Shown: positions 1 through 7,924, numbered from the stretch's first letter. The stretch: DNA of 23,123 nucleotides from Syntrophomonadaceae bacterium (GCA_003554535.1 PWGT01000166.1:1-23123), one strand, 5' to 3'. The notes: generated by a model not told the origin, from the sequence alone. Numbers and translations: made by a program.

Positions 1-87
1 TGTAAAACCTTTCAATCAAAACATTCATCCTTTCTTCCTGGAACTAATACCGGTCACAGAATAACCGCCCCTGCTTTGAACGAATCA

Positions 88-1545
88 TTAATCGTTATCC
101 TCTTTTTTTACCAGGTAAAGTTCATCGTATTTCTTGCCCGTGCAATCTTCACAAACTCTTTGAGTTTCTTCGTCAGCATCTTCCTTGCTGCCGCCGCCTT
201 CAAGCCGGTCGATTTCATCCATCATAATTTTATGGGTGGCAGGGGTAATTTTAAATTTAAAACTGGTTATCAAACCAATTAAAACAAAAACAACCGGAAT
301 AAATGCAAACATAGCGCGGATAGCCTGTTCGGTATCAGGAGTTTGCACCTGACCTCCTTCGTACCCCACAAGAGTCAACAAACTTCCGACCATAAAAGCA
401 ACCAGGCCGTTTACTATTTTGCGCAACAAAGTCATCATACCGGAATAAGTACCGGCTCTTTTAGCGCCGGTGATGAGAATATCCACGTCGGTAACCTCGG
501 GAAGGATAGCCCAGGGCATAACCGTAACACCGGCCATACCGAAACCTATTACAGCTGCTCCGGCAGCCATTAATGGAATCGGAGTATCTGGAGTATAGTT
601 AAAAGCGAATATCATTCCTACTATCCATATTATGCCCCCCAACATATAAGCCTTGCTTTTTCCCCACACATTGCCAATTTTAATGTGGATAGGCATGGCT
701 ACTCCCTGGGCCAGGAAAAGTGCCGCTCCTAAAATGGGCAATAGATCCGGGTCGCCAAGATAATAAGTAAGATAATACATAAACAGTGCCATGATAGTAT
801 CCAAGCCTGCAAAGCCGGCCACGTACATAAGAACATGTAACCTGAACGACCTGTTCCAAAAAACGGAGAAAAAGTTTTTAAATATCTCGGCAATAGTTTG
901 CCGTTCGGGTTCACCGTAATCTGTCCGTGCTTCCCAAGTCCCGAAAAAGACAGCAATATATGGCAGGGAGAAAAATAGAGCAAAAATAAGCCCCATCATC
1001 ATGTACCCCGTAACTTCATTCGGGAAATAAGAAATGATAGGTTGAGCACCTACCAGGCAGATTCCAGATGAAAGACCCGATGCGAACTGTTTAAACCCGC
1101 TCAGTTTGCCTCTTATTCTATAATCCAGTGACATTTCTGCATTTAACGCCGTATAGGGGACCATTAGAATTGTGTAACTGGTATTGAAAAAGATGTAGAG
1201 CAATAGGTAATAGAAAAACAATCCCAGTTGAGTTTCAATATTCACCGGCACCCATAGCAGGAAAAAAAATACCCCGGAAGGCACCAACCCGATAAGAAAA
1301 TATAAACGACGCCGGCCAAAACGAGAACGGGTCCGATCAGATATATAGCCCATGAGAGGATCAGAAATCCCGTCCCATATTTTACCTATAGCAAATACCA
1401 ATCCTGCATAAAAAGGAACCATTCCCACTACATCGGTGAGAAATATTAACAAAAATGTGCCGATAATGACCAGGGAACCTCCGCCCAGAAAATCACCAAC
1501 ACCATATGATATATAGTTTTGCAGTTTTACTGGCCTTTCCATCAT
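88..1545 (-). CDS. GPH-family sugar/uronide:cation symporter (MFS)
   Basis: A 485-residue polytopic membrane protein of the glycoside-pentoside-hexuronide (GPH) symporter family (MelB/YicJ/UidB relatives). It most likely imports a sugar or sugar acid with H+ or Na+. The N-terminal half carries the family pattern DGISDPLMGYISDRTRSRFG (residues 58-77), i.e. the conserved D-P pair on helix 2 and the charged loop between helices 2 and 3. About twelve hydrophobic segments follow, then a charged, cysteine-containing cytosolic tail (CEDC near the end). The start is the first of two tandem ATG codons, preceded by a GGGAGGAGG ribosome binding site. It lies 48 bp downstream of kdgK, so it is probably the distal gene of the KDG operon. 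The true substrate cannot be read from sequence; uronate or KDG import is inferred from the neighbours. Confidence 0.9.
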   Translation of the reverse strand: MMERPVKLQNYISYGVGDFLGGGSLVIIGTFLLIFLTDVVGMVPFYAGLVFAIGKIWDGISDPLMGYISDRTRSRFGRRRLYFLIGLVPSGVFFFLLWVPVNIETQLGLFFYYLLLYIFFNTSYTILMVPYTALNAEMSLDYRIRGKLSGFKQFASGLSSGICLVGAQPIISYFPNEVTGYMMMGLIFALFFSLPYIAVFFGTWEARTDYGEPERQTIAEIFKNFFSVFWNRSFRLHVLMYVAGFAGLDTIMALFMYYLTYYLGDPDLLPILGAALFLAQGVAMPIHIKIGNVWGKSKAYMLGGIIWIVGMIFAFNYTPDTPIPLMAAGAAVIGFGMAGVTVMPWAILPEVTDVDILITGAKRAGTYSGMMTLLRKIVNGLVAFMVGSLLTLVGYEGGQVQTPDTEQAIRAMFAFIPVVFVLIGLITSFKFKITPATHKIMMDEIDRLEGGGSKEDADEETQRVCEDCTGKKYDELYLVKKEDND

Positions 1546-1593
1546 ATTAGCCTCCTCCCGGCATCTTTTTCAGCTTCAGCAATGCAATGTTAA

Positions 1594-2616
1594 CTAGCGC
1601 TGCACTCTTCCCGAACCTCCACCCTGGGCTAATTTTTGCACCTCTTCCACGGAAACCATGTTCAAGTCCCCAGGAACAGTATGTTTTAAGCACGAAGCTG
1701 CTGCCGCAAATTCTATTGTATCCCGGGGAGGCCATTCACTGAGCAACGCATATATTAAACCTGCGGCAAAAGCATCTCCACCTCCGACCCGGTCCACTAC
1801 ATGAATAAAGTATTGGCGGGATTGATAATAATTTTCTCCGTCATAAAGCAAGCCCGACCATCCATTATCCGATGCCGAAAAACTCTCCCGCAAAGTTATC
1901 GCCACCTGCTCAAACCCAAAACTTTCTTTAAGTTTACGAGCTACTTCCATGTAACCCTCTTCATCCAGTTCAGCTTTTTCTACATCAGAAGCACCGGCTT
2001 TAATCCCAAAAACTTTTTCGGCATCTTCTTCATTGGCAATGGCCACATCCACATATGGCATCAGAGCACTCATTACTTCTTCTGCTTTTTGCGGCGACCA
2101 TAATTTTTTCCGGTAGTTCAAATCGCAGCTAATTTTAACCCCCATATTTTTGGCAATCTTACAAGCCTCCATGGTGGCTTCTGCAGCACTATCGCTAAGG
2201 GCAGGAGTGATTCCGGTAAAATGAAACCAGCGGGCATCATTTAATATTACCTGCCAGGGGAAATCCCCTTTCCCCGCTTCAGCTATCGCAGAATTGTTTC
2301 GATCATAGGTCACCGCTGAAGGTCTTTGCGAAGCACCTTTTTCTAAAAAATAAAGCCCCAGTCTAGTTCCACCCCGGCTAATAAATTGAGTATTAACCCC
2401 AAACCTGCGCAAGTGATTGAGCGCTCCTTGACCGGGAGGATTTTGCGGCAGGCAAGTCACGAATACACTATCCAGGCCGTAATTAGCCAGAGAAACTGCT
2501 ACATTTGCTTCTCCTCCCCCATAAGTCAACTCCAGGTTTTCAGCCTGAACCAGCTTTTGGACCCCGGGGGGAGAAAGCCGCATCATGATTTCCCCAAAAG
2601 TAACCACTCTTTCCAA
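1594..2616 (-). CDS. kdgK: 2-keto-3-deoxygluconate (KDG) kinase, PfkB family
   Basis: A 340-residue PfkB-family carbohydrate kinase. It would phosphorylate 2-keto-3-deoxygluconate with ATP to KDPG in the cytosol. The N-terminal PfkB signature is at residues 33-46 (GGGEANVAVSLANY). A KdgK-like DLNYRKKLW stretch lies near residue 165. The C-terminal ATP/anion-hole signature is DRVGGGDAFAAGL (275-287), with D281 as the expected catalytic base; GAGD is GGGD here. The start codon is TTG, chosen because an AAAGGGGG ribosome binding site lies 7 nt upstream and the protein begins with the typical kinase opening VVTFGEIMMR. It sits 32 bp after eda, which supports the KDG assignment over fructokinase or ribokinase. 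Confidence 0.92.
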   Translation of the reverse strand: MERVVTFGEIMMRLSPPGVQKLVQAENLELTYGGGEANVAVSLANYGLDSVFVTCLPQNPPGQGALNHLRRFGVNTQFISRGGTRLGLYFLEKGASQRPSAVTYDRNNSAIAEAGKGDFPWQVILNDARWFHFTGITPALSDSAAEATMEACKIAKNMGVKISCDLNYRKKLWSPQKAEEVMSALMPYVDVAIANEEDAEKVFGIKAGASDVEKAELDEEGYMEVARKLKESFGFEQVAITLRESFSASDNGWSGLLYDGENYYQSRQYFIHVVDRVGGGDAFAAGLIYALLSEWPPRDTIEFAAAASCLKHTVPGDLNMVSVEEVQKLAQGGGSGRVQR

Positions 2617-2623
2617 TATTAAG

Positions 2624-2631
2624 CCCCCTTT
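2624..2631 (-). promoter_or_regulatory. Ribosome binding site deciding the TTG start of kdgK
   Basis: On the minus strand this reads AAAGGGGG and ends 7 nt before TTG at 2614-2616. No ATG or GTG start is better placed: the next in-frame ATGs are internal (residues 11-12) and would remove the first beta strand of the kinase fold. Confidence 0.7.
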
Positions 2632-2648
2632 ATTCCATATAATGAAAC

Positions 2649-3296
2649 TTACCCTTTTCTTATTTCTTTAATTTTCTCCCGAAAAGCCCTGGCATTCCGG
2701 GTCACCTCTTCATAATCTTCTTTTTCCGCACCTTTAGTTAAATCACTCCCCACTCCAACTGCAAGACAACCCAAACGTAACCATTCTTGGACATTGTCCA
2801 GGTTAACGCCCCCCGTTGGAATAAATTCTGCTTGCGGCAAAGGCCCTTTAAGTGTTTTAATCACCTGGGGGCCAAAAAGGTTGCCCGGGAAAAACTTGAC
2901 TACATCTGTCCCCGCTTCTAAAGCATTTATAACTTCATTAACGGTCATACTACCTGCCATATTCAGCACCTGATAACGATTGCACATTTTTACTACCTCC
3001 GGGGTTAACCCCGGACTAACCACAAATTCAGCTCCCGCCAGTAGGGTGAGACGAGCTGTTTCCGGGTCCAAAACTGTACCGGCTCCCAGAACAACCTCAT
3101 CTTCTGAGAATCTTTGCCGAAGCTCAGGTAAAACATCCATGGCACCGGGGACAGTCATGGTAATTTCAATAATGTCAATGCCACCTTCCTTAACTGCCTC
3201 AGCAGTTTGCACAGCTTTCTGAACAGTATCCCCTCTGATCACGGCTATAATCCCGGTATCCATAATTCGTTGCAAGCTCTTCATTTTTCCGATCAT
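2649..3296 (-). CDS. eda: KDPG aldolase (2-dehydro-3-deoxyphosphogluconate aldolase)
   Basis: A 215-residue class I aldolase of the KDPG/KHG family, normal length. It cleaves 2-keto-3-deoxy-6-phosphogluconate to pyruvate and glyceraldehyde 3-phosphate. Visible motifs are GIIAVIRG (15-22), IEIT with E44, GAGTVLDPE (71-79), and VVKFFPG, whose K134 is the expected Schiff-base lysine. PTGGVNLDN near residue 160 is the phosphate-binding region. Where E. coli Eda has an arginine shortly after the glutamate (TLRT), this protein has TMTV. From memory that variant is common in Firmicutes homologues, but it leaves substrate preference (KDPG, KDPGal or 4-hydroxy-2-oxoglutarate) open. The ATG lies 13 nt from the GGAGG site, which is long; a GCTC-N6-GAGC inverted repeat fills the spacer. 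kdgK follows after 32 bp. Confidence 0.93.
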   Translation of the reverse strand: MIGKMKSLQRIMDTGIIAVIRGDTVQKAVQTAEAVKEGGIDIIEITMTVPGAMDVLPELRQRFSEDEVVLGAGTVLDPETARLTLLAGAEFVVSPGLTPEVVKMCNRYQVLNMAGSMTVNEVINALEAGTDVVKFFPGNLFGPQVIKTLKGPLPQAEFIPTGGVNLDNVQEWLRLGCLAVGVGSDLTKGAEKEDYEEVTRNARAFREKIKEIRKG

Positions 3297-3336
3297 GCTC
3301 TAATTTGAGCCTCCTTTCTTTCTTGCAAACTACCCC

Positions 3337-4491
3337 TTATAATTTTTTCCATTGTAAGGCGGGGCATTTTAATACTTCAATACAAAGACCACACCCCAAG
3401 CACGTTTCTACATCTATGTTGTAGTAGCTATTTGAAGCTCGAATAGCGCCATGATAGCAAATTTCTGCACATTCACCACATTCCGAACATTCCTTTTCAT
3501 CTATGGTCATTACCATCCGCCGCAAACGATCCACTTCCTGGGGCGGGATTAATCTCTCGCACACTGCCCCCCTAAACTCATTCAATGATGAATAGCCTTT
3601 TCGCTGCATAAATTCTTCCAAATACTGCAGATATTCTTTTATAACTTGAAATCCTTCCATGTAAATAGAAGTGCATAATTGCACATTGTTTGCACCAGCC
3701 AAAATGTATTTAACTACATCTTCGCCCGAACTCACCCCTCCACTTCCACTTATTGGTATTTCCAGTTCCGGATAACTTGCCGCAATCCAGCGCAAATTGT
3801 AATGTATAGACCATGGTCCGCCGTGTCCTGCAAAACCTCCGTGCATAATGGGCTTTTCCTCTTCCACATCTATCTCCAACCCTGTAAAACGGCTAAACAT
3901 AACAATCCCCTCAGCTCCTTTTGCTTGCAGGGTCAATGCCGCTCCTAAAGGATTAGAGAGTTGAGGGGTAAATTTAGGAAATACAGGAATACCAACTTGT
4001 TGCTTAACTAAATCGAGAGTTTCTACTGCCTTTTCAGTCCAGGCATCCCCCGTCCCCAACACTGCTGTGCTGAAAGGGCAGGAGCGATTCAGTTCTATCG
4101 CGCTTGCACCGGCTTCTTCCAGGGCTCGGGAATATTCCAACCAACCTTCGGTACTAACACAATTAATACTGGCTATGACCGGTATTTCTAAATTTTCCCT
4201 TGCTCTGGAAACTTCCCGCGCATAGCGTTCTAATGCCCAGGGGCTTGCTTGTTCAAAACTGTAAAAGGTCGTAGAGTTCATGGGGCCCGATTCTCTTCTA
4301 ATCAGAGAGAAACAGGGCGTCGGTGTGCTCCTGGTATATTCTTCTTCAAACAAAGTTTTCATAACTACCGCCGCGGCTCCATTTTCTTCAGCCCTACGCA
4401 TTAAATCAAAATTACCGCTTATACCGGAAGAAGCAACCACCAAAGGGTTTTTAAGATTCAAACCCCCGTAATTAACTTTCAAATCAATCAT
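3337..4491 (-). CDS. Dihydroorotate-dehydrogenase-like FMN protein with C-terminal 2x[4Fe-4S] ferredoxin domain
   Basis: A 384-residue two-domain protein. Residues 1-310 form a DHOD/PreA-type FMN TIM barrel: NPLVVASSG at the start, K45 in VVMKT, NRSCP with C138 in the position of the class 1 DHOD catalytic cysteine, and the phosphate-binding ISGSGGVSSGEDVVKYILAG near residue 255. The C-terminal 60 residues hold two ferredoxin motifs. The first is canonical (CSECGECAEIC); the second is CLGCGLC followed by five residues before CP instead of the usual three. The region that holds the orotate-binding NxxGLxN motif in DHOD instead reads MNSTTFYSFEQASP, so the substrate is probably not orotate. It resembles the ferredoxin-linked architecture of PreA and dihydropyrimidine dehydrogenase, but no PreT-like partner is present. 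Its place between adh and eda suggests a redox step in sugar-acid catabolism. That role is inference. Cytosolic; RBS AAAAGGGGG about 10 nt before ATG. Confidence 0.82.
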   Translation of the reverse strand: MIDLKVNYGGLNLKNPLVVASSGISGNFDLMRRAEENGAAAVVMKTLFEEEYTRSTPTPCFSLIRRESGPMNSTTFYSFEQASPWALERYAREVSRARENLEIPVIASINCVSTEGWLEYSRALEEAGASAIELNRSCPFSTAVLGTGDAWTEKAVETLDLVKQQVGIPVFPKFTPQLSNPLGAALTLQAKGAEGIVMFSRFTGLEIDVEEEKPIMHGGFAGHGGPWSIHYNLRWIAASYPELEIPISGSGGVSSGEDVVKYILAGANNVQLCTSIYMEGFQVIKEYLQYLEEFMQRKGYSSLNEFRGAVCERLIPPQEVDRLRRMVMTIDEKECSECGECAEICYHGAIRASNSYYNIDVETCLGCGLCIEVLKCPALQWKKL

Positions 4492-4576
4492 CTATAAGCT
4501 ACCCCCTTTTCCTAAGCCATGGGAACGGCAGGTTGTGTGGCAACGCTCATTCTATAAGCTTTCGCTGTAGTACTAT

Positions 4577-5677
4577 TTATTCTGGAATTAAAGCTACCTT
4601 GACCGCTTCTTTTCTCTCCATCAATTCCATTCCTTCAGTTGCTCTTTCCAAAGGCAAGCGATGAGTAATCATTTGGGCAAATGTATCCATGTTGTCCCTC
4701 ATCAATTGCAGCGCCATATATGTATGCCGAACATCACTAACCCAAACCCCTTGCAAATGCAAATTTTTATGGACCAGCTCTTCGAATATTTCCAATTCCA
4801 GGGCACCGGCTGGTTCTCCAAACCCTACCGACAAATATGCGCCCCCTCTGCGCACCAGGGAAATTCCCTCCTTAACCGCTGCTATGGACCCTGCAGCTTC
4901 TACGGCATAGTCAACTCCAAGGCCACCGGTAATTTCCATTATTTTTTCACGCCGTTCTGCTGCCGTTAGTTCATTTCTGTTAAGGGTAACGTTAGCGCCA
5001 AATACCCGACAAAGTTTTAATCTCTCATTAGTTCCGCCAATTACCACAATTTGAGTAGCTCCGCGTGCCTTTGCAAATGCAATGGAAAACAAGCCCAGGG
5101 GACCAGGCCCCTGAACCAGCACCGTATCACCAATGTCGGGAGAAACCAGATCAAAAGCATGGGCGGCTGTAGCACCGGAACAAGTAGCACCCACCACTAT
5201 AGCCGGATCTATATTAGAAGGAAGGTGAAATACGCTAGTAGCTTCATCCAAAAGGATGTGGCTTGAATACCCACCTCTAAGGTGAGGAGGTTCCTCGCAT
5301 CCCCTATTAATACCGTATACCAGCCTGTTAGTACATAGTGCAGGTTCTTGAGTGACTTTACAATAATAACAGCGATCACAGCTGATTCCCCTGTTCCAGA
5401 GAATAAGATCTCCTTCCTTGATTTTTTGCCCGGCAACAGACTCCTTATCATCTTTCATACCAACAACCCAGCCCACTCCTTCGTGGCCCAAAATCACAGG
5501 CAAAGGAGTGCGCGGATCTTTCCCTCTCCACATATGAGCATCAGAACCACACACCCCGGCAGCAGCTACTTTTACCAAAAGTTGACCTTTTTCCAGTTTA
5601 GGAAAAGGGTATTCCCGCTTTTCTAAAGGAGCATTAAACTCTGTTAAAACCATGGATTGCGTTGAACTCAAACTCAA
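4577..5677 (-). CDS. Zinc-dependent medium-chain alcohol/polyol dehydrogenase
   Basis: A 366-residue medium-chain dehydrogenase/reductase that should oxidise a polyol, sugar acid or alcohol. The catalytic zinc site is complete: C43 in GVCGSDAH, H65-E66 in GHEGVG, and C166 in ATCSGATAAHA. The structural zinc lobe has C100, C103, C106 and C115 (CDRCYYC, then PALC). The dinucleotide fold starts at VLVQGPGPLGL (187-197). The second strand ends VVIGGTNERL, with glycine where NAD-specific enzymes usually have aspartate, so NADP may be accepted. Start TTG, with GAGGAGG 5 nt upstream; the first ATG (residue 9) has no ribosome binding site. It leads the adh-DHOD-like-eda-kdgK-transporter set, with 85 bp to the next gene. 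A uronate, ketoaldonate or aldonate dehydrogenase role upstream of KDG is plausible; specificity is unknown. Confidence 0.88.
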   Translation of the reverse strand: MSLSSTQSMVLTEFNAPLEKREYPFPKLEKGQLLVKVAAAGVCGSDAHMWRGKDPRTPLPVILGHEGVGWVVGMKDDKESVAGQKIKEGDLILWNRGISCDRCYYCKVTQEPALCTNRLVYGINRGCEEPPHLRGGYSSHILLDEATSVFHLPSNIDPAIVVGATCSGATAAHAFDLVSPDIGDTVLVQGPGPLGLFSIAFAKARGATQIVVIGGTNERLKLCRVFGANVTLNRNELTAAERREKIMEITGGLGVDYAVEAAGSIAAVKEGISLVRRGGAYLSVGFGEPAGALELEIFEELVHKNLHLQGVWVSDVRHTYMALQLMRDNMDTFAQMITHRLPLERATEGMELMERKEAVKVALIPE

Positions 5678-5682
5678 TCCCC

Positions 5683-5689
5683 CCTCCTC
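5683..5689 (-). promoter_or_regulatory. Ribosome binding site deciding the TTG start of the zinc dehydrogenase
   Basis: The minus strand reads GAGGAGG and ends 5 nt before TTG at 5675-5677. The only nearby ATG (5651-5653) is preceded by no purine-rich site, so the TTG start is preferred. Confidence 0.7.
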
Positions 5690-5742
5690 ATAAATATCTC
5701 TGCTATTTTTCTTTCGTTTAAAACATAAATATATTTTTAATA

Positions 5743-5875
5743 TAACTATTCAGGCCAAAGGAATTATAAATGATATATTCCGCAGTAATTGATAATTTTT
5801 CTCCCTCCCCCTTGAGGGGGGAGGGCCGGGGTGGGGGTGTATTGACTCTTTTTCCCTACAATTTCTGAATAGTTA
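5743..5875. repeat. Candidate MITE-like element: terminal inverted repeats around a GC-rich palindrome
   Basis: An 11-bp perfect inverted repeat, TAACTATTCAG at 5743-5753 and CTGAATAGTTA at 5865-5875, brackets about 110 bp of non-coding DNA. Inside lies a GC-rich palindrome (5803-5825) followed by a G-rich run, very unlike the AT-rich surroundings. The right repeat contains the lacI stop codon. No transposase gene or clear target-site duplication is visible. The palindrome plus G-rich tail resembles, from memory, REP-like or MITE-like repeats dispersed in many bacterial genomes. Copy number cannot be tested here. Confidence 0.5.
5803..5825. repeat. GC-rich 9-bp palindrome (CCCTCCCCC / GGGGGAGGG)
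   Basis: Arms at 5803-5811 and 5817-5825 pair perfectly around a 5-nt loop (TTGAG). A G-rich tract (GGGGTGGGGGTG) follows on the plus strand. The hairpin lies between the end of lacI and the start of the zinc dehydrogenase. It has no T-run on either side, so it is not a standard Rho-independent terminator, although it could slow transcription between the two gene sets. Confidence 0.75.
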
Positions 5876-6877
5876 ATTCATTTTTTCACCTACCGAATCA
5901 CGTTCTACCAGTTTTACCGGAAGTTTATGCACTTTAACTTCCTCATGGCTATTGGAATTGATCAATTCCAAAATCTTGCGGGCTGCCATTCGGCCCATAT
6001 CATAAAAAGGCTGGGCGATGGTAGTTAAGGATGGATTCATTAACTGCGAAAACTCTAAGTTGTCGTAGCCCACCACGGAAACATCCTTAGGAATTTGCAA
6101 CCCAAATTCATGAATAGCCTTTATAGCTCCAAAAGCCTTGGGATCACTGGTGGCAAAAACTGCTTCCGGGATGGGGTTTTGTTTTAATAAATGCCACATA
6201 GCGTAATAGCCTCCTTGCCAACCTTTGTGACCATGAGTTACTAATTCTAAATCTGGCTCAATGCCTTTAGCGGAAAAAGCGTTTTGAAAACCCTTATAAC
6301 GCTGCCTGTATAAGTCTAACTCCAATGATCCATTAATGAAGCCTATTCGCCTAAAACCTTTATTTAATAGATACCTGCCTCCTTCAAAACCACCCTGGTA
6401 ATTATCCGCTATTACCGCATCAATATCTTCATTTAAATGCCTCAACAGTAAAACAACAGGGAAACCTTCTTCTTTTAATTTTAAAAGATGCCTGCTATCT
6501 TCCCGCGCCGTAGAGCAGATTAAACCGTCTACCATGCGCATGCGCAAACCTTCAATCAGTTGTTCCTCTCGCTCGATGTTATCATCTGTATCACCCAAAA
6601 CCAGGTTGTAACCAAAAGCATCAAGAGTATCAGTAATTCCTTTGATGGCATCAGGAAACACCAGGCTTTGATAATTGGGGATAATTAAGCCCAAAGTTTT
6701 AGAGCGCCCCACTTTTAATCCGCGAGCAATGGTATTGGGCTGATAATTTAATTCTGTTACCGCCTCTAAAACTTTCTGGCGGGTTTCTTCCTGTACCGGC
6801 GCACTGCTACTTAAAGCCCTCGAGACGGTACTAATGGAAACTCCTGCTTTTTCAGCAACATCTTTAATGGTAGTCAC
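5873..6877 (-). CDS. LacI/GalR-family transcriptional regulator
   Basis: A 334-residue regulator of normal family length. The N-terminal helix-turn-helix is IKDVAEKAGVSISTVSRALS (residues 4-23), followed by the hinge region (NTIARGLKVGRSKTLGLIIP) and a periplasmic-binding-protein-like sugar-sensing domain. The C terminus KLVERDSVGEKMN is the usual LacI-family end. Start GTG, with GGAGGAG 7 nt upstream. The G of GTG is the last base of the preceding TAG, so it is translationally linked to the Gfo/Idh gene. It probably senses a sugar or sugar-acid metabolite of this locus and represses the divergent promoters near 8537-8812, where a matching CG-centred operator lies. Its stop codon falls inside the right arm of a terminal inverted repeat. 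Confidence 0.93.
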   Translation of the reverse strand: MTTIKDVAEKAGVSISTVSRALSSSAPVQEETRQKVLEAVTELNYQPNTIARGLKVGRSKTLGLIIPNYQSLVFPDAIKGITDTLDAFGYNLVLGDTDDNIEREEQLIEGLRMRMVDGLICSTAREDSRHLLKLKEEGFPVVLLLRHLNEDIDAVIADNYQGGFEGGRYLLNKGFRRIGFINGSLELDLYRQRYKGFQNAFSAKGIEPDLELVTHGHKGWQGGYYAMWHLLKQNPIPEAVFATSDPKAFGAIKAIHEFGLQIPKDVSVVGYDNLEFSQLMNPSLTTIAQPFYDMGRMAARKILELINSNSHEEVKVHKLPVKLVERDSVGEKMN

Positions 6878-7914
6878 TATATTTCTCCTCCGTAGTTTTC
6901 AAAGTTTCCTTTCCTAACTTCAGTTTTAACATGACTGTGGCTGCTTTCATAAATAGCCTCTATTGACGCCAGCCCACCGGCCACATTCTCAAGGGAACAA
7001 TAATATGGTTTATCATTGACTACCCATTGCCTGAAAGCCTCCAGGTTTCTTCCCATGGCGTGAACTCCCTGAACTTGAGGAATATAATTTGGCACCGAAG
7101 TTTTCACAAAATTTACTTTGGAAAAAATCTCGCGAAAACTACATATGGCAGTTCCTTTCGAACCGTAAATTTTCACCTGGGCAGGCTGTTCCGGCATTGC
7201 TATCATAGAACTGGTTATTTGAAGAAGAGAACCATTTTCAAGCTCCAAAGTACCCATGCATAAATCTTCTACTTCAGTCTGTATAAATTTTTGCTGGGCA
7301 CTAAAACCTGCCGCTCGAACAGGCCTTTTCCCAAATGACCACAATAACAAGTCAAGGCCGTGGGAACCGTGAGTAATGAGAGTGCCGCCACCTGATTTTT
7401 CCCATTCGGCATGCCACTTGCTCTTCTGGAAATATTGGTCACTTCGCGACCAGGGTATATTGCAAATTCCATAATATAATTTTCCAAGGTCTCCATTACG
7501 AGCTGCTTTAGCCATCCGGTAACAAGCTTTATCGTAACGATATTGGTAATTAACACCAATTTTAACGTTGTAGCCCCGGGCCAAGTCCAAGGCTTCATTA
7601 GCTTCTTCAAAATTGCGTGCTGCCGGCTTTTCGCATAACACATGAATACCCTGCGAAATATATTCCCGCATTACCGGGTAATGAAGATGATGCGGCAGTG
7701 CTATGTAAACTGCATCCATTGGTAAATTACGGGCCATTAGAATATAGTCATCATAGGCTGAAGCTTCTCGAAAGTAACTTGCATAGCGGCGAGCTTTCTC
7801 TATCTTGCGATCATAGAAACCTACTAATTGAATATTTATATTCAATTTGGCAAAAACACTCATAAACTTGGTTATTTCTCCACATCCAATAATTCCTAAA
7901 CGCAATTTACGCAT
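6877..7914 (-). CDS. Gfo/Idh/MocA-family NAD(P)-dependent oxidoreductase
   Basis: A 345-residue dehydrogenase with an N-terminal Rossmann fold (LGIIGCGEI, residues 6-14). The family motif is CEKPAA (94-99), with K96 expected to be catalytic. The substrate domain motif is GGGTLITHGSHGLDLL (175-190), with H182 and H185 near the sugar site. Members oxidise or reduce sugars and cyclitols, often at C3. It lies 10 bp after the ThuA-domain gene and overlaps lacI by one base, giving a three-gene unit. This pairing matches the ThuA-ThuB pair known from rhizobial trehalose/disaccharide use, where the Gfo/Idh partner forms 3-keto sugars. A similar 3-keto-glycoside role is inference. RBS AGGGGGA lies 5 nt before ATG. 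Confidence 0.9.
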   Translation of the reverse strand: MRKLRLGIIGCGEITKFMSVFAKLNINIQLVGFYDRKIEKARRYASYFREASAYDDYILMARNLPMDAVYIALPHHLHYPVMREYISQGIHVLCEKPAARNFEEANEALDLARGYNVKIGVNYQYRYDKACYRMAKAARNGDLGKLYYGICNIPWSRSDQYFQKSKWHAEWEKSGGGTLITHGSHGLDLLLWSFGKRPVRAAGFSAQQKFIQTEVEDLCMGTLELENGSLLQITSSMIAMPEQPAQVKIYGSKGTAICSFREIFSKVNFVKTSVPNYIPQVQGVHAMGRNLEAFRQWVVNDKPYYCSLENVAGGLASIEAIYESSHSHVKTEVRKGNFENYGGEI

Positions 7915-7924
7915 CTTCTTCCCC

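Noticed and set aside
4491..4560. Direct repeat TCTATAAGCT at 4491-4500 and 4551-4560
   Set aside because: Ten bases only, two copies, no regular array and no link to a promoter; probably chance.
5803..5825. The GC-rich palindrome as a Rho-independent terminator of lacI
   Set aside because: No T-run follows on the minus strand (AGAAAAATTATC), and the long C/G runs fit a repeat element better.
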